Source: Sphingomonas sp. OV641
GTDB lineage: Bacteria > Pseudomonadota > Alphaproteobacteria > Sphingomonadales > Sphingomonadaceae
Reading direction: 5' to 3'
Assembly: GCF_900109205.1 (NCBI RefSeq)
Contig: NZ_FNZB01000007.1
Span: 14,077 to 78,076, forward strand
DNA length: 64,000 bases
Positions 1 to 9,278 of the stretch are shown in pieces. The stretch's first letter is position 1. Each line of letters begins with the position of its first letter. The position numbers and the translations under genes were made by a program. The notes below the pieces were generated by a model that was given only the letters and a program-made list of their open reading frames with translations, was not told the origin of the DNA and did no database searches.

Positions 1-1
1 C

Positions 2-847
2 GCGATGCCGGACATGCCCGGGATGGACCATTCGCAGCATGGCGAGACCGCCATGCCCGGAACCTCCGCCATGCCCGGCATGCAAATGACCGGCACGGCG
101 CTTCCGGCCGGCAATGCGCCCCCGCCGCCTCCCCCAAGCGACCACTTCGCCGATCGTGATTTTCCCGGCGGCGAGATGGCGCGCTCGCGCGACATCATGA
201 TGAAGGATAGCGGCGGCAACAATTTCGGGCAGGTGCTGCTCAACCTGTTCGAGTATCAGGCGCATAGCGGCCGCGATGGCTATCGCTGGGATGGCGAAGG
301 CTTTTACGGCGGCGACATCAACCGGCTCTGGCTCAAGAGCGAGGGCGAAGGCGAGTTCGGCCGCGGCATCGACAGCGCCGAGGTGCAGGTGCTCTACAGC
401 CGGGCCATCGACCCCTATTTCAATCTTCAGGGCGGTATCCGCCAGGACTTCGGCCGCGGGCCCGACCGCACCTACGCGACGATCGGCGTCGAGGGCCTGG
501 CTCCTGGCATGTTCGAGGTCGAAGGCGCGCTGTTCCTCTCGACCAAGGGCGATGTTCTGGGCCGGGTCGAGGGCTATTACGACCAGCGCATCACCCAGCG
601 CCTGATCCTCCAGCCGCGCGCCGAGGTCAATTTCGCCGCACAGGATATTCCGGAGAACGACATCGGTTCGGGGCTGGTCAACATAGAGCTCGGCGCGCGC
701 CTGCGCTACGAATTCAGCCGCCAGTTCGCGCCTTACATCGGCGTTTCCTACCTGCGCAAAGCCGGAGACACGGCGCGGCTGTCGAGGCTTGCGGGCGAGG
801 ACGTCCATGCCACCAGCTTCGTCGCCGGCGTTCGCTTCTGGTTTTAG
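2..847 (+). CDS. copB: Copper resistance protein B (CopB/PcoB), 5' end outside window
   Basis: Outer-membrane copper resistance protein of the CopB/PcoB family, thought to bind or sequester copper at the outer membrane. The visible part opens in a Met/His-rich stretch (repeats of MPGM type, then HSQHG) followed by a proline run and about 220 residues of alternating beta-barrel-like sequence ending in an aromatic residue (VRFWF). No signal peptide is visible and the frame is open to the window edge, so the real start lies upstream. A second, complete CopB is encoded at 5513-6499 and shares the same C-terminal signature (LRYE.SR.FAPYIG). The DUF305-type gene follows about 90 nt after its presumed end of transcription unit. 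Confidence 0.9.
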   Translation, partial: AMPDMPGMDHSQHGETAMPGTSAMPGMQMTGTALPAGNAPPPPPPSDHFADRDFPGGEMARSRDIMMKDSGGNNFGQVLLNLFEYQAHSGRDGYRWDGEGFYGGDINRLWLKSEGEGEFGRGIDSAEVQVLYSRAIDPYFNLQGGIRQDFGRGPDRTYATIGVEGLAPGMFEVEGALFLSTKGDVLGRVEGYYDQRITQRLILQPRAEVNFAAQDIPENDIGSGLVNIELGARLRYEFSRQFAPYIGVSYLRKAGDTARLSRLAGEDVHATSFVAGVRFWF

Positions 848-937
848 CATCAGGACGGCTGATGGCGGGGGCGAACAAGAGAGCGGGGCGTTACACTCAT
901 ACCCAGGTCGGCCGGCGCCGAGCGAAGGAGATACGCC

Positions 938-985
938 ATGGACCATTCGTCCCACATGAACACCCGGAAGATGGGCGCCTATTAG
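938..985 (+). other. Ribosome-bound start of the DUF305 gene, ended by an amber codon
   Basis: A good Shine-Dalgarno (AAGGAG, 925-930) sits 7 nt before ATG 938. That frame is the same as the DUF305 protein beginning at 1022, but codon 16 is TAG (983-985). The residues after it (SLAVQTVISGVIMYLV) look like the natural N-terminal membrane segment of the family, so TAG probably replaced a sense codon such as TGG. This is seen directly; the ancestral codon is inferred. Confidence 0.7.
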
Positions 986-1021
986 AGCCTTGCCGTTCAG
1001 ACCGTCATCAGCGGCGTCATC

Positions 1022-1411
1022 ATGTATCTGGTGATGTTCGTCATGATCGACGGGCTCGACAGCTTCTACAACAACCTCAACATGCTCTACATGACGCTGA
1101 TGATGGTCGCGCCGATGGTGGTGCTGATGATCCTCGCCATGGGGCACATGTTCGCGTCGAAGGCCGCCAACATCGCGCTGATCGCCGCGTCGCTGGTCGC
1201 CTTCTTCGGCAGCTTTGCACTCATCCGCACCCAGACCACGATCGGCGACACGGCCTTTCTGCGCTCGATGATCCCGCACCATTCCGGGGCGATCCTGATG
1301 TGCCAGGAAGCAAAGCTCAGCGATCCGGAGATCATCCGGCTTTGCGAATCGATCAAGCGCTCGCAGCGGCAGGAAATCGACGAGATGAAGGCCATACTCG
1401 CGCGGCGCTGA
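1022..1411 (+). CDS. DUF305 membrane protein, probably 5'-disrupted
   Basis: DUF305-family protein of the copper-associated type. Three hydrophobic segments (about residues 1-10, 20-43 and 49-68) precede a short DUF305 core with the family motif MIPHHSGAI and a C-terminal REIDEMK-like end (QEIDEMKAIL). The best ribosome site serves an ATG 28 codons upstream, but that frame meets TAG at 983. Only internal starts such as ATG 1022 can give this product, which would lose part of the first membrane helix. It may be a recent pseudogene or a suppressible gene. A second, secreted DUF305 protein is at 24568-24960. Confidence 0.6.
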   Translation: MYLVMFVMIDGLDSFYNNLNMLYMTLMMVAPMVVLMILAMGHMFASKAANIALIAASLVAFFGSFALIRTQTTIGDTAFLRSMIPHHSGAILMCQEAKLSDPEIIRLCESIKRSQRQEIDEMKAILARR

Positions 1412-1439
1412 GTGGCACGGTCGGGCTACGCCCGGATAC

Positions 1440-3005
1440 GTGCGCCCGGCCAGGTATGTGAGCCGGCCGATGGTCGACACGAGGCGCGGGGCGGACGAGA
1501 TTGCAAGCGACGTAGCGCGGCTTGCGCCGCTGTTCCTGCGACAGGCTGGCGGCCACGTCCTGACGCTGCTCGATCCTTCCGGGATCGTGCTGAGCTATAA
1601 TGAAGAAGGCGAGCGTGCCGAATGCTGGCCGCTCGATCGCGTTCTGGGACAGCCCCACGACCTGTTCTACCCGCCTGACGAGATTGCGGCGCGTCGTCCA
1701 GGCGCAGACCTGGCGGCCGCCCTTCACGAGGGCACGCTGGAGCGCGAAGCGTGGCGGGTCTGCGAGAACGGCGCGGAATATCTCGCGCGCCTGACGATCA
1801 GCGCCCTGTTCGAAGGCGACACACATCGAGGCTTCGCCTGCATCAGCCGCGATGTCACCGACGAGGCGGCGGTCCGCGCATCGATCGAGACCCGCGAGCA
1901 GCATCTGCAATCGATTCTGGCGACGGTGCCGGATGCGATGATCATCATCGACGAGACCGGCGCCATCACGTCGTTCAGCGCAGCGGCACAACGCCTGTTC
2001 GGCTACAGCGAAGCCGAGCTCGTCGGCCGCAACGTCTCCTGCCTCATGCCCCAGCCCGATCGCGACCGGCATGACGAATATCTCGCGCATTATCTGCAGA
2101 CCGGCGAGCGCCGGATCATTGGCCTCGGTCGCGTCGTGGTCGGCCAGCGCCGCGACGGCTCGACCTTCCCGATGCAGTTGTCGGTCGGCGAGGCCGGTGA
2201 AGAGGGCCAGCGGCTTTTCACAGGGTTCATCCAGGATCTCACCGCCAAGGAGCAGGATGAGCTCAGGCTCAAGGAACTGCAGGCGGAGCTGGTCCATGTC
2301 TCCCGGCTGAGCGCGATGGGCACGATGGCCTCGACCCTCGCCCACGAACTCAACCAGCCGCTTGCCGCAGTCGCGCTCTATCTCGAGACGATCCGCGACA
2401 TGCTCGACGAGCGGGACGACGAACCCTTCGTGTCGCTACGGTCGGTGATGGATGATGCGGCACAGGAAACGCTGCGGGCCGGCCATATCGTCCGGCGCCT
2501 GCGCGATTTCGTCGCCCGCGGCGAGGTCGACAAGAGCCTCCACGAGCTGCCGCAGGTCATCGCCGAGGCGAGCCAGCTCGCGCTGGTCGGCGCACGCGAG
2601 CGCGGCATACGCAGCTTTTTCGCGGTCGATCCCGCCGCGACGCCGGTCCTCGTCGACAGGGTGCAGATCCAGCAGGTGCTGGTCAACCTGATGCTCAATG
2701 CCATCGAGGCGATGGCGGAGTGTCCGGTTCGCGACCTCAAGGTGGCGACCAGGTTGCGCCCTGACGGGCTGATCGAGGTGACCGTGGAGGATACCGGCCC
2801 CGGCATCGCCGACGAGGTCCGCGAGCAGCTCTTCACGGCGTTCAACTCGACAAAGGCCGACGGCATGGGCCTCGGCCTCTCGATCTGCCGGACCATCATC
2901 GAAGCGCATGGCGGCCGTATCTGGATGGAGCGCCCCGACCGCGGCGGCACGTGCTTTCACTTCACGCTGATCCACGCGCGGGCGAAGGAGGAACATGGGG
3001 GATAG
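1440..3005 (+). CDS. fixL: FixL-type oxygen-sensing PAS sensor histidine kinase
   Basis: Two-component sensor kinase. Residues about 35-145 form a first PAS-like domain and 150-270 a second one with FixL hallmarks: a His in DRHDEY (H211) at the place of the heme-iron ligand, followed by GERRIIGLGR with Arg231 and VGQRRDGSTFPM. The HisKA H-box is STLAHELNQPL (H302). HATPase motifs follow: NLMLNAIEAM (N box), DTGPGIAD (G1) and GMGLGLSICR (G2). No membrane helix is evident, so it is probably cytosolic. By family knowledge it autophosphorylates when heme is deoxygenated. It overlaps fixJ by 11 nt. The start is uncertain: GTG 1440 or ATG 1470. Confidence 0.9.
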   Translation: MRPARYVSRPMVDTRRGADEIASDVARLAPLFLRQAGGHVLTLLDPSGIVLSYNEEGERAECWPLDRVLGQPHDLFYPPDEIAARRPGADLAAALHEGTLEREAWRVCENGAEYLARLTISALFEGDTHRGFACISRDVTDEAAVRASIETREQHLQSILATVPDAMIIIDETGAITSFSAAAQRLFGYSEAELVGRNVSCLMPQPDRDRHDEYLAHYLQTGERRIIGLGRVVVGQRRDGSTFPMQLSVGEAGEEGQRLFTGFIQDLTAKEQDELRLKELQAELVHVSRLSAMGTMASTLAHELNQPLAAVALYLETIRDMLDERDDEPFVSLRSVMDDAAQETLRAGHIVRRLRDFVARGEVDKSLHELPQVIAEASQLALVGARERGIRSFFAVDPAATPVLVDRVQIQQVLVNLMLNAIEAMAECPVRDLKVATRLRPDGLIEVTVEDTGPGIADEVREQLFTAFNSTKADGMGLGLSICRTIIEAHGGRIWMERPDRGGTCFHFTLIHARAKEEHGG

Positions 3006-3615
3006 ACGCATCATTCATCTGGTCGACGACGAGGAGAGCATCCGCAAGGCGGCAAGCTTCGCGCTCAAAACCGCGGGCTATGATGTCATCGCCTACACCT
3101 CCGGAGTGGAATTTCTCAGGACAGCGAAGTCCGCTGAAGTAGGCTGCGTTATCTTGGATGTGCGGATGCCTGAAATGGACGGTCTCCAAGTCCAGACCAC
3201 TATGGCTGCGCGTGGGATCAACATGCCGGTCATCGTCCTGACCGGCCACGGCGATGTGTCGGTAGCTGTGCAGGCTATGAAAGGCGGCGCGATTGACTTT
3301 CTCGAAAAGCCCTTCGAGAAGGCTGCCCTGCTCGAGGCCGTGAGGCGCGCTTTCGCTCGTCTCGACGATGTCGACCTTCGCGCGCTGGAATCGTCGGAAG
3401 CCGAGGTGCGGGTTGCTGCCTTGACCCCCCGCGAGCAGGAAGTGCTGGAAGGATTGGCGAACGGCTTGCCCAACAAGACGATCGCCTATGATCTGGGTTG
3501 CTCATCCCGGACGGTCGAGGTTCACCGCGCCAGCCTCATGGCCAAGCTCGAGGTCCGCAATCTCTCTGAGGCGTTGAGGATCGCCTTTGCTGCCGGGTTC
3601 GGTCGCAAGACGTGA
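2995..3615 (+). CDS. fixJ: FixJ-family response regulator
   Basis: Response regulator partner of the preceding kinase. The N-terminal receiver has the acidic pair DDEE (residues 11-14), the phosphoacceptor Asp55 in VILDVRMPEMDG and a conserved Lys in EKPFEK. The C-terminal LuxR-type HTH contains LTPREQEVLEGLANG and SSRTVEVHRASLMAKL. A strong AAGGAGGA site precedes ATG 2995 inside the 3' end of fixL, so the two are translationally coupled. In known systems FixJ activates fixK and microaerobic genes; targets here are unknown, though the dehydrogenase and UspA genes nearby would suit a low-oxygen regulon. Confidence 0.93.
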   Translation: MGDRRIIHLVDDEESIRKAASFALKTAGYDVIAYTSGVEFLRTAKSAEVGCVILDVRMPEMDGLQVQTTMAARGINMPVIVLTGHGDVSVAVQAMKGGAIDFLEKPFEKAALLEAVRRAFARLDDVDLRALESSEAEVRVAALTPREQEVLEGLANGLPNKTIAYDLGCSSRTVEVHRASLMAKLEVRNLSEALRIAFAAGFGRKT

Positions 3616-3653
3616 TAACTGCGCCCTCTACGTAGCGACGAGGATGCCGCATC

Positions 3654-4103
3654 GTGCGAGCCATTGCCGTGATGCAACAGGTCCTCATGTCGCGCGAGAT
3701 GTCTTCGTTTTCTGACACACAAGGTGATGGGCGCTACACCATCCTCGTCTCCGACGACGACCCGGGTGTTCGGCGTGCCCTTCAGCTTCTCCTTAGATCC
3801 CGTGGCTACTGCGTCTGTAGCTATACAAGTGGTAGCGCGCTTTTGGCCGATTCGCGTGCCAAGCGAGCCAATTGCCTGATTGTTGATTATCGCATGCCGG
3901 ACATTGATGGCTTTTCGATCCTGCGCCAACTCCGATCGCTGGGCTGGTCCGGATGCTCCATCATGATTTCGGGCTTCCATGACGAGGTTCTCGCCCGCCG
4001 CGCTGCCGACGCGGGCTTTGATCACATGATCACTAAACCACTAAGGAGCCGTCTACTCCTCGAGGCAATCGGCCGTCACAGACGCCTCTCGTCGAATGAG
4101 TAA
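3654..4103 (+). CDS. Orphan receiver-domain protein, FixJ-like
   Basis: Single-domain response regulator with no output domain. It has the acidic cluster SDDD (33-36), phosphoacceptor Asp78 in LIVDYRMPDIDGF, and MISGF and TKPL at the Thr/Lys switch positions. It ends right after the receiver. It may act as a phosphate sink or competing partner for the FixL kinase encoded just upstream, as FixT- or DivK-like receivers do; that is inference. The start could be GTG 3654 (GAGGA 9 nt upstream) or ATG 3687/3699. Codon use is less GC-biased than in fixLJ. Confidence 0.8.
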   Translation: MRAIAVMQQVLMSREMSSFSDTQGDGRYTILVSDDDPGVRRALQLLLRSRGYCVCSYTSGSALLADSRAKRANCLIVDYRMPDIDGFSILRQLRSLGWSGCSIMISGFHDEVLARRAADAGFDHMITKPLRSRLLLEAIGRHRRLSSNE

Positions 4104-4283
4104 ATGGACCGCGTCCGACCGCCAACGCTAAAGAGGCCAGGTGGGGACACGAGCACGTCGTTTTTCCAGAGGAAACCAACCCAGCTGCGCCCAAGGGCCT
4201 TGCCGCGGCTGGGCTCATTTGTCACAGCAACACATCTTGGATAGTGGTGGACGGTACGATTCATATCGATTTACGCGCTCCCC

Positions 4284-5522
4284 TTATCCGCCTGACGAAT
4301 TAGCACCTGAAGAGGGCCGTTTCCAAGCTAGTGGCAGGACCACAAGCAGCAGGAGCGACAGGCCGGCAATGCTCCAGAGGACGAGAGGCTGAGCGCCGGG
4401 TGCGGCGAAAGCGAGCGCCACGGGCGCCAGTGCCTGCCCGATGCTGGCAGCCGAATGCTGGAGGCCAAGCCTCACCCCTGAGGCCGCCGCAGAACCGCTG
4501 ATCCAGAAGCTTGTGACCAATCGCAGGCTCGCCGAGCTCCAACCGGCGACCAGGATGAACACGCTCATATCGGCTATGCTTGATGCGAGTGGAAAGGCAA
4601 CGAGCGCCGCTGCCAGCAAACCGAGCGTCAATCCGGCAAGACGCCCGGGAACCTTCACTAACCAATCGAGCCTTGCATGAAAGATCTGCGCCGCCAGCAT
4701 GCCGAATCCGCAAAGACTGAGCATCCAGGCGATCTGCTCGCGGCTCAGCGAGACCGCACTGCGCGTCATCAGGAGATTGACGTGCATAGCGGCAAGCCCG
4801 GCCCCCGCAGCGATCGTGATGAGTAATAGGACTCCCGTGGCGCAGACTGTCGGCGGCGGCGGATCTCCTGAGTCGAGGCAGTGCGCACAGCGGCCTGGCA
4901 GGCTTACAAGGCAAAGCGACCCCGCGACGGTGCCGATGCTGGCAGCAACGATCATGAGCGGCGCGCCGGGCATGATCGCAACGGAGGCTTCCGCCAAAAG
5001 CGGTCCGCCGAGGTCTCCCAAAAATACAGACCCCGTCAACCAGGTGAAACGCCGCGCCTGCTCCCCACGGCTGACCGCGGCGAAACTCGCACTGAGCAGC
5101 GCAAGCGGTATGATGGCGGCGGCCGCCATCCCCGCGACCGTGCGCAAAACGTAGAGAGTCGGCAGAGCTACGAGGCCAACTGGTGCAGTCACCATCGCGA
5201 GGATAATGAGCGCTGTGCGCAACATGACGCGGTAGTCGACCCGGTCGGCAATCCAGCCCCAAAGCGGTGCCGCCACCAGTGCTGCCAGCGGGTGGACGGC
5301 GGTCAAGCTCGCGACATGAAAATCATGCGCTGAGGAAAGCCCGCCGGGATTTGGGTCGACCAGGGTCGGAAGGAAAGCGAGAATGGCCGTCTGCCCTGCC
5401 GAGGCCGACACCGCCGCGAGCAGCAACACAATGAAGGAGGATTGACCACGCTTGCCATCGTGTGATTCGCCTTGGGGAACAAGCGGGTCAGCGGTTCGTC
5501 GGAGAGCCGGTATCACCACCAA
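4284..5522 (-). CDS. Major facilitator superfamily transporter
   Basis: About 412-residue membrane protein with roughly 12 hydrophobic segments. The loop between segments 2 and 3 carries an MFS-like GWIADRVDYRVMLR motif (residues about 88-101). A short Cys-containing loop (CAHCLDSG) lies mid-protein, between the two halves. Substrate cannot be read from sequence. It is the last gene of the copA-copB-MFS operon: its ATG overlaps the copB stop by 10 nt, so a role in copper or siderophore-like export is plausible but unproven. Confidence 0.8.
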   Translation of the reverse strand: MVVIPALRRTADPLVPQGESHDGKRGQSSFIVLLLAAVSASAGQTAILAFLPTLVDPNPGGLSSAHDFHVASLTAVHPLAALVAAPLWGWIADRVDYRVMLRTALIILAMVTAPVGLVALPTLYVLRTVAGMAAAAIIPLALLSASFAAVSRGEQARRFTWLTGSVFLGDLGGPLLAEASVAIMPGAPLMIVAASIGTVAGSLCLVSLPGRCAHCLDSGDPPPPTVCATGVLLLITIAAGAGLAAMHVNLLMTRSAVSLSREQIAWMLSLCGFGMLAAQIFHARLDWLVKVPGRLAGLTLGLLAAALVAFPLASSIADMSVFILVAGWSSASLRLVTSFWISGSAAASGVRLGLQHSAASIGQALAPVALAFAAPGAQPLVLWSIAGLSLLLLVVLPLAWKRPSSGANSSGG

Positions 5523-6499
5523 GCGCGCAAGCCGATCACCAGCCGGTGTTCGGATGACCCCTCGCCCCGCAGGCGTCGGAAGCCCGCCGTGCCATCGAAC
5601 GCACGCTCCCAGACGAAGCCGATATAGGGCGCGAACTTGCGCGACACCTCGTAGCGCAACCGTCCGCTCAGCTCGACATTGCTGAAGCCGCTGCCAAGCT
5701 GCCGATCTCTCGACCGCTTCGAATAGATATTGGTCTCTACCTGCGGTGTGAGGATCAACCGATTGGTGAACAGGACCTCATAGGAGGCCTTGGCGCGCGC
5801 CGCGAGACGCCCATCGGTTCCTACATAGCCGGTGAGCTGGACGTCGAACCAATAAGGCGCCAGTCCCTCGACGCCGGCGGCCAGCCATGTCGTCGCGCCC
5901 TTGCCGAGATCCTGCCTGACCCCGAGCAGCGTGCCCCAGAACGGGTTCTTGCTGTGCCACCACAGCGCCTCGACGCTGCTCTCCGGATCGAGACGTTGGT
6001 CGCGGGAGTTCTTGAGGCCCTGGCTGCGCAGCCAGAGCTTGTCATTGTCCTGACCCTTGGTGACGAGCACGGTCCAACCCACGCCCTGACCCTCGTTGCC
6101 GCTGGCGAATTCGAGCTCATCGACAAGTATCTTGGGGATCGAGAGCTTGTCGGCCATCTCATAGCCCGGCAGCGTCGAGTTGCGATAGCCGTCGGCATAA
6201 TCGTCCGAGTTGCGCGCGTCCGGCGGGGCCTTGCCACCCTGCATCGAGCCCATGTCCATCGTGGCGCCGTTACCGGACGCCTTCGTGTCGGTCATATCCA
6301 TGCCCGGCATGTCCATGCCCGCATGGTCCTGAGAGCCTTGCGCGGAAGGGGTGTGCTGAGCGGGAGTGGCCGTTTGGGCAGGGGTGGCGGCGGGCGACGG
6401 GGGCGAGGCATCCTGCGCGAGGGCGGGAGCCGTGATCGCCGGCGCCAGGAAGAGGGCAGCGCCAAGAGCGATGCCGCGCGAGGGGAAAATCCGGATCAT
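5513..6499 (-). CDS. copB: Copper resistance protein B (CopB/PcoB), complete
   Basis: Outer-membrane copper resistance protein, 328 residues. A signal peptide (residues 1-29, ending PALAQDA) is followed by a low-complexity Pro/Ala/Gln stretch, a Met/His-rich motif (HAGMDMPGMDMTDT) and a barrel domain with family motifs WWHSKNPFWG, GVEGLAPYWFDV and FAPYIGFVWERAF, ending RAWW. It starts in an ATGA overlap with copA and ends overlapping the MFS gene. CopA and CopB together are the classical periplasmic and outer-membrane copper resistance pair. Confidence 0.95.
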   Translation of the reverse strand: MIRIFPSRGIALGAALFLAPAITAPALAQDASPPSPAATPAQTATPAQHTPSAQGSQDHAGMDMPGMDMTDTKASGNGATMDMGSMQGGKAPPDARNSDDYADGYRNSTLPGYEMADKLSIPKILVDELEFASGNEGQGVGWTVLVTKGQDNDKLWLRSQGLKNSRDQRLDPESSVEALWWHSKNPFWGTLLGVRQDLGKGATTWLAAGVEGLAPYWFDVQLTGYVGTDGRLAARAKASYEVLFTNRLILTPQVETNIYSKRSRDRQLGSGFSNVELSGRLRYEVSRKFAPYIGFVWERAFDGTAGFRRLRGEGSSEHRLVIGLRAWW

Positions 6500-8202
6500 G
6501 CGACCACCACCTCCCGGAACATGCCGGCCGCCATGTGATAGAGCAGATGGCAGTGGAAGGCCCATCGGCCCATGGCGTCGGCGGTGACGCGGAAGCTCAC
6601 CCGCTGGGCGGGCTGGACCACGACCGTATGCTTGCGGACCTGGAAGGCGCCGTCCGGGCCTTCGACATCGCTCCACATGCCGTGCAGATGCATCGGATGC
6701 GCCATCATCGTGTCGTTGACGAAGGTGACGCGCAGCCGCTCGTTTGGCTTGAAATGAAGCGGCCTGGAATCGTTGAGCTTGATGCCGTCGAGCGACCAGA
6801 TGAACCGTTCCATATTGCCCGTCAGATGCAGCTCGATGTCGCGCTCGGGCTCGCGCGGGTCGGGATCGCCGCCCGGCGTGCGCAGATCGGCCAGCGTCAG
6901 CACGCGCCAGCCGCGCCCGCGCAGCCCGGCGCCGGGATCGTCGAGATTGGTGCGCGGATAGTCGACGCGCATGTCGGTATTGGCGCCATATTCGGTGCGG
7001 GCGTGCCGTGCCCTGGCCGCCATCTCGGTCATGCCGTGCCCGGCATGCGCGTCGCCTCCCATTGCGCCCATCGTCGCCATCGCGCCCATCATGTCGACCG
7101 GCTCGAGCCAGGTCCGGGCCTCGAGCGGCGGCACGGCTGCCGCCATGCCCGGGGCCGGTGCGATCGTGCCACGCGCATAGCCGCTCCGATCGATCGCCTG
7201 CGCGAAGATGGTGCGGGCGCCGCCCTCGGGCATGGTGAACTCGACGTCGTAGGTCTCGCCCGGGCCGATCCGGAATTCCTCGACCGTGACCGGCTCGACC
7301 GGCTGCCCGTCGGTCGATACGACCGTCAGCTCGACCCCGGGGATCCGCACGTCGAAGAACGTCGCCGTCCCCGCGCCGACGAAGCGCAGGCGCACGCGCT
7401 CGCCGGGCGCGGCGATACCGGTCCAGTTGCCGGCGGGCGGCGCGCCGTTCATCAGATAGGTGTAGGTCGCGGCAGAGACATCGCTGTAGTCGGTCGGGTT
7501 CATCCGCGAGCTGTTCCACATCCGCCGCCGCTCGAGCGCCTTGCCCAAGCCCATGGTGCCGACATCCTTGAGGAAATCGCCGGCGGTCGGCTGCGCAAAA
7601 TTATAGTAGCTGCTCTGCTTCTTGAGATTGAGGAAGATCTGCAACGGCGGCTCGTCCGACCAGTCGCTGAGCACGATGCAATAGTCGCGATCGGGCGCCC
7701 GCGCCACCGGCACCTGTTTTGGCTCCACGATGATCGCTCCATAGAGTCCCGTCTGCTCGGCGAGCGTGTGAGCGTGATACCAGTAGGTTCCGCTCTGGCG
7801 GACCTCGAAGCGATAGGTGAAGGTCTCGCCCGGCGCGATGCCGGCAAAGCTGATGCCGGGCACGCCGTCCATCTCCGCCGGCACGATGATGCCGTGCCAA
7901 TGGATGCTCGACATCTCCTTGAGGCCGTTGCGTACGCGCAGCGTGACCGTGTCGCCTTCGCGCAGGCGCAGGACCGGCGCGGGCACGCTGCCGTTCACGG
8001 CGGTCGCGATACGGCGTTTGCCGGTGAAGTTGACCGGCAGCTCGGCGATCTCGAGGTCGAACTCGGTCCCGCTCAGCTCAGCGGGCAAGGTTGGTGCGGA
8101 TCGCGCGAGAAGCGCCGGGGCGAAACCGGCGACCGCGCCGCCGATCGCCAGCCCCTGGACGAAACGGCGCCGCGCGATCGGCCGGATATGTAAGGGAGAC
8201 AT
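6496..8202 (-). CDS. copA: Copper resistance multicopper oxidase CopA (PcoA family)
   Basis: Periplasmic multicopper oxidase, 568 residues, exported by Tat (RRRFVQGL in the first 20 residues, then a hydrophobic stretch ending ALLARSA). Copper ligands are visible in all four expected places: IHWHG, WYHAH, HPMHLHG and FHCHLLYHMAAGM. A Met/His-rich insert (MMGAMATMGAMGGDAHAGHG) before the third cupredoxin domain is typical of CopA and binds extra copper. The longer open frame upstream of ATG 8202 is antisense read-through of the adh gene and is not used. Stop overlaps the copB start (ATGA). Confidence 0.96.
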   Translation of the reverse strand: MSPLHIRPIARRRFVQGLAIGGAVAGFAPALLARSAPTLPAELSGTEFDLEIAELPVNFTGKRRIATAVNGSVPAPVLRLREGDTVTLRVRNGLKEMSSIHWHGIIVPAEMDGVPGISFAGIAPGETFTYRFEVRQSGTYWYHAHTLAEQTGLYGAIIVEPKQVPVARAPDRDYCIVLSDWSDEPPLQIFLNLKKQSSYYNFAQPTAGDFLKDVGTMGLGKALERRRMWNSSRMNPTDYSDVSAATYTYLMNGAPPAGNWTGIAAPGERVRLRFVGAGTATFFDVRIPGVELTVVSTDGQPVEPVTVEEFRIGPGETYDVEFTMPEGGARTIFAQAIDRSGYARGTIAPAPGMAAAVPPLEARTWLEPVDMMGAMATMGAMGGDAHAGHGMTEMAARARHARTEYGANTDMRVDYPRTNLDDPGAGLRGRGWRVLTLADLRTPGGDPDPREPERDIELHLTGNMERFIWSLDGIKLNDSRPLHFKPNERLRVTFVNDTMMAHPMHLHGMWSDVEGPDGAFQVRKHTVVVQPAQRVSFRVTADAMGRWAFHCHLLYHMAAGMFREVVVA

Positions 8203-8227
8203 GAACTGTACTTTCGCGAAGTCGGCT

Positions 8228-9253
8228 TCAGGCGAGGTCGAGGACGATCCGGCCCTCGATGTCGCCATGATGCATGCGGGAGAAGACGTCGTTGATGTTC
8301 TCGAGCCTGTCCGCATGGACCGTGGCCTTGACCTTGCCCTCGCCGGCGAACGCCAGTGCCTCGAGCAGATCGAGCCGCGTGCCAACGATCGAGCCGCGCA
8401 CGGTAATGCCGTTCAGCACGGTGTCGAAGATCGACAACGGGAAGTCGCCCGGCGGCAGGCCGTTGAGCGCGACCGTGCCGCCGCGCCGGACCATGCCGAG
8501 CGCCTGCTGGAACGCCTTGGGCGAAACGGCGGTCACCAGCGCCCCGTGCGCGCCGCCAATGGCTTTCTTGAGCGCTGCCGAAGGGTCCTCGTTGCGCGCG
8601 TTGACCGTCAGTGTGGCGCCAAGGCGTGTAGCGAGGTCGAGCTTGCTATCGTCGATGTCGACCGCGGCCACATTGAGACCCATGGCTCGGGCATATTGCA
8701 CCGCCATGTGGCCGAGCCCGCCAATGCCGGAGACGACCACCCACTCGCCGGGTCGGGCCTCGGTGGCCTTCAATCCCTTGTAGACGGTGACGCCCGCGCA
8801 GAGGATCGGCGCAATGTCGAGGAAGTCGACATTGTCGGGAAGGTGACCAACATAGTTGGGATCGGCGAGGACATATTCGGCAAAGCTGCCATTGACCGAA
8901 TAGCCGGTGTTCTGCTGTTCGTGGCAAAGCGTCTCCCAGCCACCCAGGCAATGCACGCAGTGCCCGCAGGCGGTGTAGAGCCAGGGCACACCGACCCGGT
9001 CGCCTTCCTTCACATGGGTGACGCCTGCACCGACGGCGGCGACATGCCCGACGCCTTCATGGCCAGGAATGAAGGGCGGGTTGGGCTTGACCGGCCAGTC
9101 TCCTTCTGCCGCGTGCAGGTCGGTATGGCACACGCCGGTTGCCGCAATCTTGACCAGGATCTGCCCGGGGCCGACCGCCGGGATCGGCGCCTCCTCGATG
9201 ACCAGGGGCTTGCCGAATTCGCGGACGACCGCCGCCTTCATGGTTTTCGCCAT
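8228..9253 (-). CDS. Zinc-dependent alcohol dehydrogenase (AdhP type)
   Basis: Medium-chain NAD-dependent alcohol dehydrogenase, 341 residues. Catalytic zinc ligands lie in GVCHTDLH and PGHEGVGHV, structural zinc ligands in [15 protein letters not shown], and the Rossmann motif is [13 protein letters not shown]. It should oxidise primary alcohols to aldehydes. ATG 9253 follows AAAGGAGAA; the longer frame to 9307 is not needed. It lies 25 nt after the aldehyde dehydrogenase gene, so the pair can take alcohol to acid, and 25 nt before copA on the same strand. The link to copper is unclear. Confidence 0.93.
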   Translation of the reverse strand: MAKTMKAAVVREFGKPLVIEEAPIPAVGPGQILVKIAATGVCHTDLHAAEGDWPVKPNPPFIPGHEGVGHVAAVGAGVTHVKEGDRVGVPWLYTACGHCVHCLGGWETLCHEQQNTGYSVNGSFAEYVLADPNYVGHLPDNVDFLDIAPILCAGVTVYKGLKATEARPGEWVVVSGIGGLGHMAVQYARAMGLNVAAVDIDDSKLDLATRLGATLTVNARNEDPSAALKKAIGGAHGALVTAVSPKAFQQALGMVRRGGTVALNGLPPGDFPLSIFDTVLNGITVRGSIVGTRLDLLEALAFAGEGKVKATVHADRLENINDVFSRMHHGDIEGRIVLDLA

Positions 9254-9278
9254 GTCCGCTTCTCCTTTGAGCGAGGGG

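Noticed and set aside
6535-8193. Long plus-strand frame of 552 codons
   Set aside because: Antisense to copA; Arg/His/Asp-rich composition of a GC-rich shadow, no domains.
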